Assembly: GCA_012271185.1 (NCBI GenBank)
Contig: JAAXGV010000056.1
Location: forward strand, 1 to 33,758
Direction of reading: 5' to 3'
Length of the DNA stretch: 33,758 bases
Source of the DNA: Rhodothermales bacterium
GTDB lineage: Bacteria; Bacteroidota; Rhodothermia; Rhodothermales; Bin80
Shown: piece after piece, positions 17,853-26,179 of the stretch
Layout of the letters: each line of letters opens with the position of its first letter
Position numbering within the stretch: the first letter of the stretch is position 1
The notes under the pieces: model-generated
Told to the model about the DNA's origin: nothing
The model's database searches: none
The model's input: only the letters and a program-made list of their open reading frames with translations
Translations under genes and position numbers: made by a program

Positions 17853-19349
17853 CTACGGCATCGTTGCGAATGCCGACGCATCAAAGAAGCCCATGACCAT
17901 GTCGCGCACAAGTGGCACAAAGCCCACAACGATCAGCACGACGGCACACGAGACCAGCACCGCCGCAGAGGATACCGTCACAGGAAACGCCTGGTCACGC
18001 ACCGCAGGCGCAGCTTGCTTGCTGGAACGCATCCAAAAGACGTAGAGCACGCGCAGGTAGTAGTATGCAGACAGCACGCTGGTCAGTACACCCGCAATCG
18101 CCAGCCACGTATAGCCAGCCTCAATCGCGGGAGTGAAGGCAGCCACTTTGCCGAAAAAGCCGCCAAAGGGCGGAAACCCGATCAGGCTGAACATGAAAAC
18201 GCCCATAGCCACACCCAGCAGCGGTTTGCGGAAGCCGATGCCCGAAAGCGAGTCGATTGTCTGAACACGCCCCTCCTTGCCGTCCCACTCGATCATTGAC
18301 ATAACGCCAAAAGCCCCGATATTCATCACCGAGTAGATGAGCAGGTAGTACACCGCGCCGGCATAGCCTTGACTGGTGCCCGCCGTGAGTGCCACGAGCA
18401 CATAGCCTGCGTGCGCAATCGACGAATAGGCCAGCATGCGCTTCACATTGGCCTGCACCAGTGCCAGCAGATTGCCCAGAACCATCGTCACCACCGCTGC
18501 CACTGCAAGCGCCACCTGCCACTCTGCGGCGTTCATACCCGCCAATCCGTAGTACAACACCAGCACCAGCGCCCCGAAGGCCGCCGTCTTTGATGCTGTT
18601 GACATATACCCGGTCAGCGGCGTAGGCGCTCCCTGATACACGTCAGGCGTCCACATATGAAACGGGACCGCACTGACCTTGAAAAGAAACCCGACGAGAA
18701 ACAGCGCCATACCCGCCCAGAACAGCAGGGCCATCTCTCCGCGCATCATAAAGCCGTACGCCATCTGCGGGAGGTACATGGTCCCTGTGGCTCCGTACAG
18801 TAGCGCGATACCGTACAGGAAGAAGCCCGTGGAGAAAGCGCCCAGCAGGAAGTACTTCAAGGCGCTCTCGATGCCTCCTTCGTCCTGACGGACCAGACCC
18901 ACAAGGATGTAGAGCGCGAGCGACATCGTTTCCAGGCCCACGAACACCGTTACCAGGCTGTTTGCTGTACCCAGCATCATAGCGCCGGCAGTAGCAAACA
19001 GGATCAGCGCATATACTTCGCCATATCCCCGCCCGATGCGCTTCAGGTAAGGCACGCTCAGGATGAGCGTGGCAAGCGCACTAAGCAGTATCGTGATGTT
19101 GATGTACGATGAGAGCCCGTATGCCCGTATCGCGCCGTAGAACACGGTCGCACTGTCTGCATCAAGGTTGCGAACCTCCCACACGATGGCGACTGCGCAT
19201 GCCACCGCACCCACAAAGGGGAGCACGGGCTCGTCGTTTTCGAAGATGTCCCAGATGATGCAGACAATGCCCGCAAGCAGCAGCAGTATCAGCGAGAACC
19301 CACCGGCAATGTCATGCAGAATGCTGTCGTAGGCGCCACTCAGCTCCAT
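17853..19349 (-). CDS. nuoN: NADH-quinone oxidoreductase subunit N
   Basis: 'SLVTVFVGLETMSLALYILVGL', 'FLVGFLFKVSAVPFHMWTPDVYQGAPTPLTGYMSTASKTAAF'. ATG 19349 lies 2 nt after the pcd stop (alternative 19373). Confidence 0.95.
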   Translation of the reverse strand: MELSGAYDSILHDIAGGFSLILLLLAGIVCIIWDIFENDEPVLPFVGAVACAVAIVWEVRNLDADSATVFYGAIRAYGLSSYINITILLSALATLILSVPYLKRIGRGYGEVYALILFATAGAMMLGTANSLVTVFVGLETMSLALYILVGLVRQDEGGIESALKYFLLGAFSTGFFLYGIALLYGATGTMYLPQMAYGFMMRGEMALLFWAGMALFLVGFLFKVSAVPFHMWTPDVYQGAPTPLTGYMSTASKTAAFGALVLVLYYGLAGMNAAEWQVALAVAAVVTMVLGNLLALVQANVKRMLAYSSIAHAGYVLVALTAGTSQGYAGAVYYLLIYSVMNIGAFGVMSMIEWDGKEGRVQTIDSLSGIGFRKPLLGVAMGVFMFSLIGFPPFGGFFGKVAAFTPAIEAGYTWLAIAGVLTSVLSAYYYLRVLYVFWMRSSKQAAPAVRDQAFPVTVSSAAVLVSCAVVLIVVGFVPLVRDMVMGFFDASAFATMP

Positions 19350-19351
19350 CG

Positions 19352-19669
19352 TCACTGCACCGGATTCTTCCATGCCTCTGACTGGTAACACCTCTCGATG
19401 CGTGTTGCCAGCGCAACATCCCAAGGTGTGACCTTGTTGCCCGCATCATGCGTGCAGGAAGTGACCATTACCTCGACGAAGCTGATGTGCATTGAGGGAT
19501 GATGGTTCATCGCCTCCGCTTCTTCGGCGATCTGGTTCACAAAGCGCATGGCCCCCAGGAAGGTGTGGAACCTGAACCCCTTGCACAGCTTGTCCTCGCT
19601 GTGCATCCAGCCTGGCAGCTTTTCAAGTGCTGTGGCTATCTCCCGGCTGCTCAATGGTAAACGCTTCAT
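19352..19669 (-). CDS. 4a-hydroxytetrahydrobiopterin dehydratase (pterin-4a-carbinolamine dehydratase)
   Basis: 'EEAEAMNHHPSMHISFVEVMVTSCTHDAGNKVTPWD' matches the PCD/DCoH signature; ATGA overlap with upstream nhaD. Confidence 0.93.
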   Translation of the reverse strand: MKRLPLSSREIATALEKLPGWMHSEDKLCKGFRFHTFLGAMRFVNQIAEEAEAMNHHPSMHISFVEVMVTSCTHDAGNKVTPWDVALATRIERCYQSEAWKNPVQ

Positions 19670-21171
19670 AGCTGGAGGAACCAACCCGAATAGAACACCA
19701 TCCACACAACAAAATACACCGGGATCAGAATCGGGATCGCATACTTGAAGAGGAACCCCGCAAACGATGGTGCATCCACGTTGTTGGATTCCGCAATGGC
19801 CTTGACCATGAAGTTCGGCGCATTGCCTATGTAGGTCATGGCGCCGAAGAACACGGCTGCAACAGAGATAGCCTGAAGGTAGAGCCAGGATTCCTCGGCC
19901 AGGGCAAAAGCTTTGACGTCATCAGGCACGTTCACATCCAGGCCAAATTTGCCCATTGCGGCGGCCAGGAAATTCAGGTACGTGGGGGCGTTGTCCAGTA
20001 TGGATGACAGGTTGCCCGTTCCCCAGTAGAAGAGGCCCGTCGTCAGCGTGTCAGCATTCTGGCTGGCAAAGTTCGATATCAGCGCCAGCGCCGGCACCAT
20101 GCATGCAAAGATGCCTGCAAACAGCCACCCAACCTCGCGAATGGGTTCAAACGAGAACTCGTTCTTGATCAGCGCCTCCTTCTTGCAGTAACGGTACCCG
20201 ATAAAACACATCGTGAACATGATCACCTCCCGCAGGCCAAAGGGAACATGGAACGTGCCTGCCAGATCCAGCCACGTTCCTCTCATGGCTGTAAAGACGT
20301 TGGGGTCGATAAAGACGGAAAGTATGATGATGAACACAAAGATGAAGCTTCGAAGTCCTTCCAGCTCCACCGCCTTGCCTTCCGTGAGCCGGGTTACGCT
20401 GGGGGCCTTATTGCGCGTGTCTATGACGAAGAATATCCCCAGCAGCACGATCATCGTAGGCAGCCACACATACCATACGTTCACCGCGGTCCAGAAGAAG
20501 GGCACACCTCGCAGGAAACCCAAAAACAGCGGAGGATCCCCTATCGGGGTGAGCGCTCCGCCCACATTCGCCACGATAAAGATGAAAAAGACGATGTGGT
20601 AGGCCTTCAGGCGTCCCTTGTTGAGCCGCATATACGGCCGGATAAACAGCATCGCGGCCCCGGTGGTCGCAATCAGGTTGGCTATCACTGCACCTATGGA
20701 CAAGAGGCCGACATTCACCAGGGGCGTACCACGTGCATTAACCTTGAGAAAGATGCCGCTTGCCGCTACAAACAGCGACGCTACGAGCGCGATAAAGGAG
20801 AGGTACTCCTGCAGCGCGTGCAGCATGGATGTGCCATCCTTCAGGACAACGAGATAGAAGAGCGTGACAAAGGCTGCAAATCCCAAGGCATACTTGGGGT
20901 AGTGGTGATGCCAGTGGTGCATGTAAAACAGCGGTCCCGTGGCAATCATCAGCAGCAGGGCAACAAAAGGGAGGACCAGCCACAAAGGCGGAAGCACACC
21001 ATGATGATGCTCACTGTCTTCACCGTGCTGCTCAGCCGCCGCGTCTTGCGCGTGGACCGCCTGGGCCGGCCCGTGGTCAGCCGTCGCTGAGGTGTCTTGG
21101 CCTGCCGCAGGCGCAGCACAAGTCAGAAGGAGGAAAAAGGCCAGGTGACAGGCTCTAGCCACTGTGTTCAT
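19666..21171 (-). CDS. nhaD: NhaD-type Na+/H+ antiporter (ion transporter superfamily)
   Basis: 'IVANVGGALTPIGDPPLFLGFLRGVPFFW' and 'TGNLSSILDNAPTYLNFLAAAMG', 'MTYIGNAPNFMVKAIAE' motifs; many TM segments; N-terminal signal-like segment. Confidence 0.9.
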   Translation of the reverse strand: MNTVARACHLAFFLLLTCAAPAAGQDTSATADHGPAQAVHAQDAAAEQHGEDSEHHHGVLPPLWLVLPFVALLLMIATGPLFYMHHWHHHYPKYALGFAAFVTLFYLVVLKDGTSMLHALQEYLSFIALVASLFVAASGIFLKVNARGTPLVNVGLLSIGAVIANLIATTGAAMLFIRPYMRLNKGRLKAYHIVFFIFIVANVGGALTPIGDPPLFLGFLRGVPFFWTAVNVWYVWLPTMIVLLGIFFVIDTRNKAPSVTRLTEGKAVELEGLRSFIFVFIIILSVFIDPNVFTAMRGTWLDLAGTFHVPFGLREVIMFTMCFIGYRYCKKEALIKNEFSFEPIREVGWLFAGIFACMVPALALISNFASQNADTLTTGLFYWGTGNLSSILDNAPTYLNFLAAAMGKFGLDVNVPDDVKAFALAEESWLYLQAISVAAVFFGAMTYIGNAPNFMVKAIAESNNVDAPSFAGFLFKYAIPILIPVYFVVWMVFYSGWFLQL

Positions 21172-21183
21172 ACCTCTCCGGCG

Positions 21184-22848
21184 TTAATGGTCCATCGCCT
21201 GGAGCATGGACGCGTATGGGATCATCCCCTGTGTTTGGCTGGTGTCGGGTTCCGCGCGCACTTCGAAGCCACCTTCCCGAACCGGGTCATCCGGCATGTT
21301 TTTTTGTGATGGACGGGACGGTTCATCCGGCGCAGCAGACTGCTTCGCCTGGACCAGCTCCAGAAGCTGAGCCGTCGCAGGTTCGCTGCGTTCCAGAAAC
21401 GGCTGCGGCATCACGCCCATCAGAATCATCAGTGCAGCCAGCGGGACCAGTATGATCAGCTCACGTCTGTTCAGATCGGGCATCGTCTGGTTCTCTTCAT
21501 TGCGCACCGGGCCGAAAAATATCCGGCTCAGCATCCACAATAGGTATATCGCCGCCAAAATAACACCTGTGGTGGCAAACGCAGTCAGAACAGTCATACC
21601 TGGTATGCTGCTCCCAAACGAGCCCACAAGGATCAGAAATTCGCCTACAAATCCGTTAAGGCCTGGCAGGCCGGCCGAAGCCAGCGCTGTCAGCACCATA
21701 AAGAAGGTCAGCAGCGGCACGCTGCGGGCAATACCGCCAAAGTCCGCCATTCTGCGCGTATGCCGCCGTTCATACAGCATACCGACCAGAAGAAACAGGG
21801 CGCCTGTGGACAGGCCATGGTTGATCATCTGGATCACTGCGCCCTGCAGACTCGTGAGCGTGAAGGCAAAGATGCCGAGAACCACAAAGCCCAGGTGACT
21901 CACACTGGAGTATGCCACCAGCTTCTTGGCGTCGGGCTGGGCCCGCGATACCAGTGCGCCGTAAATGATCCCGATCACGGCCAGCGTCCCAAACAGCACA
22001 GCCTGCTCTGCAGCGGCATGCGGAAAAAAAGGCAGGCAGAAGCGCACGAGGCCGTAGGTACCCATCTTGAGGAGCACGCCTGCCAGGATCACCGACCCGC
22101 CGGTCGGCGCCTGCACATGAGCGTCCGGAAGCCAGGTGTGGAACGGAAACATCGGCACCTTGATGGCAAAGGCCAGCGCAAACAGCACAAAGAGCCACGT
22201 CTGGGTGCTGATCGGCACATTGTATTCCACCAGCTTGAAGTAGTCCGTCGTAAAGAGGCCGTCATTGACGGCCTGCCCTGCCGCATGGCCTAGGTACAGT
22301 ATCGCTACCAGCATGAGCAGCGACCCGGCCATCGTGTAGATGACAAACTTTACCGCGGCATAGATCCGTTCCTCGCCGCCCCAGATACCGATCAAGAAGT
22401 ACATCGGGATCAGAGTCAGCTCAAAGAAGACATAGAACAGCACAACATCAAAGGCGCAGAACACACCTGTCATACCGGTCTGCAGAATGAGGAGCAGCGT
22501 GTAATAGCCCTTGACATGCCGGTCAATGTATTTCCACGACGACAGCACGACGATCGGACCCAGAAGCGTTGTCAGAAGCACCAGGAGCAGACTGATACCG
22601 TCAATCCCCAGCAGGTACCTGATATCGTATGCCTCGCTTATCAGGTTGAAGCCGCCACTGACAAACTGCAGCTCAGCCGCATCAGCGACACTGAACCCTG
22701 TCCACAAGAGCACCGAAATCAGGAAGGTGGCCGTCGTCACCGCCAGCGCTGTCACACGGATAGCCTGGTCGCTGCGGGCCGCCATCGTGAGCAGTGCCCC
22801 GACAAGTGGCAGGAAGGTGACGATTGACAGGATATCCGGTACCTGCAT
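21184..22848 (-). CDS. nuoM: NADH-quinone oxidoreductase subunit M
   Basis: 'VFYVFFELTLIPMYFLIGIWGGEERIYAAVKFVIYTMAGSLLMLVAI', 'KVPMFPFHTWLPDAHVQAPTGGSVILAGVLLKMGTYGL'. Confidence 0.97.
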   Translation of the reverse strand: MQVPDILSIVTFLPLVGALLTMAARSDQAIRVTALAVTTATFLISVLLWTGFSVADAAELQFVSGGFNLISEAYDIRYLLGIDGISLLLVLLTTLLGPIVVLSSWKYIDRHVKGYYTLLLILQTGMTGVFCAFDVVLFYVFFELTLIPMYFLIGIWGGEERIYAAVKFVIYTMAGSLLMLVAILYLGHAAGQAVNDGLFTTDYFKLVEYNVPISTQTWLFVLFALAFAIKVPMFPFHTWLPDAHVQAPTGGSVILAGVLLKMGTYGLVRFCLPFFPHAAAEQAVLFGTLAVIGIIYGALVSRAQPDAKKLVAYSSVSHLGFVVLGIFAFTLTSLQGAVIQMINHGLSTGALFLLVGMLYERRHTRRMADFGGIARSVPLLTFFMVLTALASAGLPGLNGFVGEFLILVGSFGSSIPGMTVLTAFATTGVILAAIYLLWMLSRIFFGPVRNEENQTMPDLNRRELIILVPLAALMILMGVMPQPFLERSEPATAQLLELVQAKQSAAPDEPSRPSQKNMPDDPVREGGFEVRAEPDTSQTQGMIPYASMLQAMDH

Positions 22849-22852
22849 AGTG

Positions 22853-24835
22853 CTAGCCTGCCATCAGCGCAATCAATACGACGACACCAAGCACAATAGC
22901 CAGCGCATAGGCTTGCACCACACCCGTCTGAAGATGGCGCACCATGCTGCTGGTGCGCAGTGCCATGCGTGCAACCGCGTTGACCAGCCCATCGACGACC
23001 GCAGAGTCCAAGGGTGCCAGTGCCTTTTCTGCACCGTCAATGACGGGTTTCACGGCCACCTTGCCGTAGAACTCGTCCCAGAAGTAGCTGCGCTTCCACC
23101 AGCGATACAGCCCGCCAAACCGCACACGGATGTGCCCATCACCTGCAAGCTCGTGCCGCGCGAAGAAGCGCCAGGCCCACCATACCCCGCCAACAGCAAC
23201 CAGCGAGCCGAGCAGAATCAGTCCGATTTCCATCCCCGTGCTTACGTGTGCGGTTGCAGCAATCTCCGCGACAGGGCCATGGCTTGCCAGGTAGCTGTGG
23301 ATCCAGTTTGACAGGCCAAGCTTTTCGGCCAGCTTTGGCAGGCCAATGAATCCCCCCGCGAGCGACAGCGATGCCAGAACCATCAGCGGGCCCGTGATGG
23401 TCCAAGGTGACTCGTGTGGGTGCACCGCCGCGGCTCTGGGCCAGCGGCTTGTGCCCTCAAAGGTCAGCATGTATGACCGCGTCATGTAGAAGGCTGTGAG
23501 CAGCGCTGTCCCTATACCTACAGCCCAGACAAACCATGCAAACGCGTGGCCGTCATAACCGAACTCGAAAGCTTTGAAGAGGATCTCGTCTTTGGAGAAA
23601 AACCCTGCCGTGAGCGGGATACCACTGATGGCCAGCGTAGCGATCATATAGGTCAGTCGCGTCTGAGGCATAAACCGCTTGAGTCCGCCCATCGTCCGCA
23701 TATCCTGCGGATCAAATGCTCCGTTGTAGCCCTCGTGGCGCAGCTTGCGCTCAACATGGTGCATGCCGTGGATTACACTGCCGGAACCGAGAAACAGGCA
23801 GGCCTTGAAGAAAGCATGCGTAACCACATGAAAAATGGCGACGAAGAACGCACCAACGCCCGATGCCATGAACATGAATCCCAGCTGTGACACCGTGGAA
23901 TAGGCCAGCACCCGTTTGATGTCAGTCTGCGCAATCGCAATGGTAGCGGCCACCAGCGCCGTCACGGCGCCCGTTACGGCGATAGCCGCCATCACTGCGG
24001 GTGCCATCAGCACCACAGAGGACATCCTGGCCAAGAGGTAGAGCCCGCTTGTCACCATGGTGGCAGCATGGATAAGCGCCGAAACCGGTGTAGGCCCTGC
24101 CATGGCGTCCGGCAGCCATGTAAAGAGCGGTATCTGCGCACTCTTGCCGGTAGCACCAATGAAGAGCAGCAGCACAACAGCATTCAGTGTTCCTGCACTC
24201 ATCTGGTCAGCGCCTGCAAAGATTGCGCTGAAGCTCAGGCTGCCCACCTCGCGCACCAGGATGAACATCGCCAGCAGAAAGGCGAAATCCCCGATGCGAT
24301 TCATCACGAAGGCTTTGGTTGCGGCTGCGCTGTTTTTGAAGTCTTCGTACCAGAAGCCTATAAGCAGGTACGAGCACAGCCCCACACCTTCCCAGCCCAG
24401 GAACAGCACCAGCAGGTTGTCTGCCAGCACCAGGTTGAGCATCATGAAGATGAAGAGGTTCAGGTATGCAAAGAACTTCCAGAACGACCGGTCTCCATGC
24501 ATGTAGCCGATCGAATAGAGGTGTATGAGCGCACCCACGCCCGTGACCACGAGCGTCATGATGAGCGAAAGGTGATCTATCCGGTAGGCAACGGACACGC
24601 TGAAGTCCCCGGCACCCATCCATGTATAGAACGGTACGACCTCCGGCTCGCTGAATCCCTGCAGGAACAGTGTCACGGCAAGGACAAAGGGCACTGCGAT
24701 CACGGCTGTTCCTATGGTCCCTATAAGGGCCTCGCTCCGCCTGAGCTGTGGCCAGAACAGCGGCAGCAATCCGTTGAGCACCGCGCCCGCGGCAGGCAGC
24801 AGCACAATAAGCAGGATGGCTCGATCAGCACCCAT
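22853..24835 (-). CDS. nuoL: NADH-quinone oxidoreductase subunit L
   Basis: 'LVLFLGWEGVGLCSYLLIGFWY', 'GKSAQIPLFTWLPDAMAGPTPVSALIHAATMVTSGLYLLAR'. Confidence 0.97.
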   Translation of the reverse strand: MGADRAILLIVLLPAAGAVLNGLLPLFWPQLRRSEALIGTIGTAVIAVPFVLAVTLFLQGFSEPEVVPFYTWMGAGDFSVSVAYRIDHLSLIMTLVVTGVGALIHLYSIGYMHGDRSFWKFFAYLNLFIFMMLNLVLADNLLVLFLGWEGVGLCSYLLIGFWYEDFKNSAAATKAFVMNRIGDFAFLLAMFILVREVGSLSFSAIFAGADQMSAGTLNAVVLLLFIGATGKSAQIPLFTWLPDAMAGPTPVSALIHAATMVTSGLYLLARMSSVVLMAPAVMAAIAVTGAVTALVAATIAIAQTDIKRVLAYSTVSQLGFMFMASGVGAFFVAIFHVVTHAFFKACLFLGSGSVIHGMHHVERKLRHEGYNGAFDPQDMRTMGGLKRFMPQTRLTYMIATLAISGIPLTAGFFSKDEILFKAFEFGYDGHAFAWFVWAVGIGTALLTAFYMTRSYMLTFEGTSRWPRAAAVHPHESPWTITGPLMVLASLSLAGGFIGLPKLAEKLGLSNWIHSYLASHGPVAEIAATAHVSTGMEIGLILLGSLVAVGGVWWAWRFFARHELAGDGHIRVRFGGLYRWWKRSYFWDEFYGKVAVKPVIDGAEKALAPLDSAVVDGLVNAVARMALRTSSMVRHLQTGVVQAYALAIVLGVVVLIALMAG

Positions 24836-24850
24836 CTGTTGCGGGCATGG

Positions 24851-25156
24851 CTACCACTTGAACAGGTTGATGTTGTTGATATCCACCGTAAGCTTGTTGC
24901 GGAAGATTGCGATCACGATGGCCAGCCCGATAGCAGCCTCCGCTGCTGCGACGGACATAACAAAAAAGACAAGAACCTGTCCTGACACCTCACCCATGGA
25001 CTGGCTGAGTGCCACCAGAGCCACATTGGCCGCATTCAGCATGAGCTCAACCGACATGAGGATCACGATCAGGTTGCTCCTGAACAGAACCCCTGCCACC
25101 CCTATGACAAACAGCACCGCACTAAGGGTGAGATACCAGCTGAGGGCAACCTCCAT
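24851..25156 (-). CDS. nuoK: NADH-quinone oxidoreductase subunit K
   Basis: '[21 protein letters not shown]...[26 protein letters not shown]'. Confidence 0.97.
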   Translation of the reverse strand: MEVALSWYLTLSAVLFVIGVAGVLFRSNLIVILMSVELMLNAANVALVALSQSMGEVSGQVLVFFVMSVAAAEAAIGLAIVIAIFRNKLTVDINNINLFKW

Positions 25157-25161
25157 CCGAC

Positions 25162-25665
25162 CTAGACAAAATTGCGTTTTGCCAGCATCACCGCGCCCAC
25201 GGTGGCCACCAGCAGCAGTACGCCGATCACCTCAAATTCGAGCATGTGGCGGGTAAAGAGCGACTTGGCGATCGTTGATGCCGAGCCTGCGTCTGCCGCA
25301 ATCCCGGTTTCTGCGGGCAGCATCTCGAGACCGGTTGCAACCACAAACACCAGCTGCGTCAGCACGATCAGGCAGAGAGCAAACGCCAGGCCCTTCTTCC
25401 AGTCCATCTTCTCCATCAGCGGCAGCGAACCCAGGTTTAGCAGCATTATGACGAACAGGAACAGCACCATGATAGCACCAGCATAGACCAGTACCTGGAC
25501 GACGGCAATAAACTCGGCACTCAGTGTAAGGTACAGCCCGGCCACGCAGAAGAGCGTGAGGATCAGCCACAGCGCGCCCGCAACCGGGTTTCGCGAGATC
25601 AGCATCCCGAGTGCACCGATCACGGCTGCCGTGCTCAAAACGATGAAAAGCGGCTCAGCGAGCAT
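25162..25665 (-). CDS. nuoJ: NADH-quinone oxidoreductase subunit J
   Basis: '[54 protein letters not shown]'. Confidence 0.96.
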   Translation of the reverse strand: MLAEPLFIVLSTAAVIGALGMLISRNPVAGALWLILTLFCVAGLYLTLSAEFIAVVQVLVYAGAIMVLFLFVIMLLNLGSLPLMEKMDWKKGLAFALCLIVLTQLVFVVATGLEMLPAETGIAADAGSASTIAKSLFTRHMLEFEVIGVLLLVATVGAVMLAKRNFV

Positions 25666-26179
25666 TACAGACCATGTGCGGACGGATAGGCGCCTTGCGC
25701 GCTACAACCCGCTAATTTACTCAAATTGTGCTCGATCGCAAAAACAAAATCACGTTAAGTGGGGGAGCATGCTCTTCCGGCAGTGGAGACTGTCCCGGCC
25801 TGCACCATACACCCGTCGCGACAGCTGCGATGGCGCCTTTCATGGCCGTGTCTGGCCTGTGGTCGCTGCCGTGATGCAACCTGCCTCTGCCGTACCTGAA
25901 GCCAGTATTCTGGTATCCGGTTCTCTCCGGAAAGCCCTGCCACCTGCGTCGCGTTCGGCAAGGAGATCTGTGTCTCCCCGTGGTGGGCTGCAGGCCCATG
26001 GTGCTCCAAGATGCCGATGAGCAGATCTGAACCCCTGCAAAGCCGTCTCCGAGTACACCCCGGCAGCACAGATGTCTGGTGAGTGCCCTGGCCTGCGACG
26101 CAACAGCGTCCGCATGTCCTGCTTCTGTGGCGGGATGCCTTGCACCGTGGTGGTACGGCATGCCTCACAGGAAACCCGG

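Noticed and set aside
20248-21090. 280-aa plus-strand ORF
   Set aside because: Antisense shadow of nhaD; no recognisable protein features.
22511-23311. 266-aa plus-strand ORF
   Set aside because: Spans antisense of nuoM and nuoL including their junction; no family-like sequence.
24068-24985. 305-aa plus-strand ORF
   Set aside because: Antisense to nuoL/nuoK, which have unambiguous motifs; composition (Gln/His/Glu-rich) is typical of shadow ORFs in high-GC genes.
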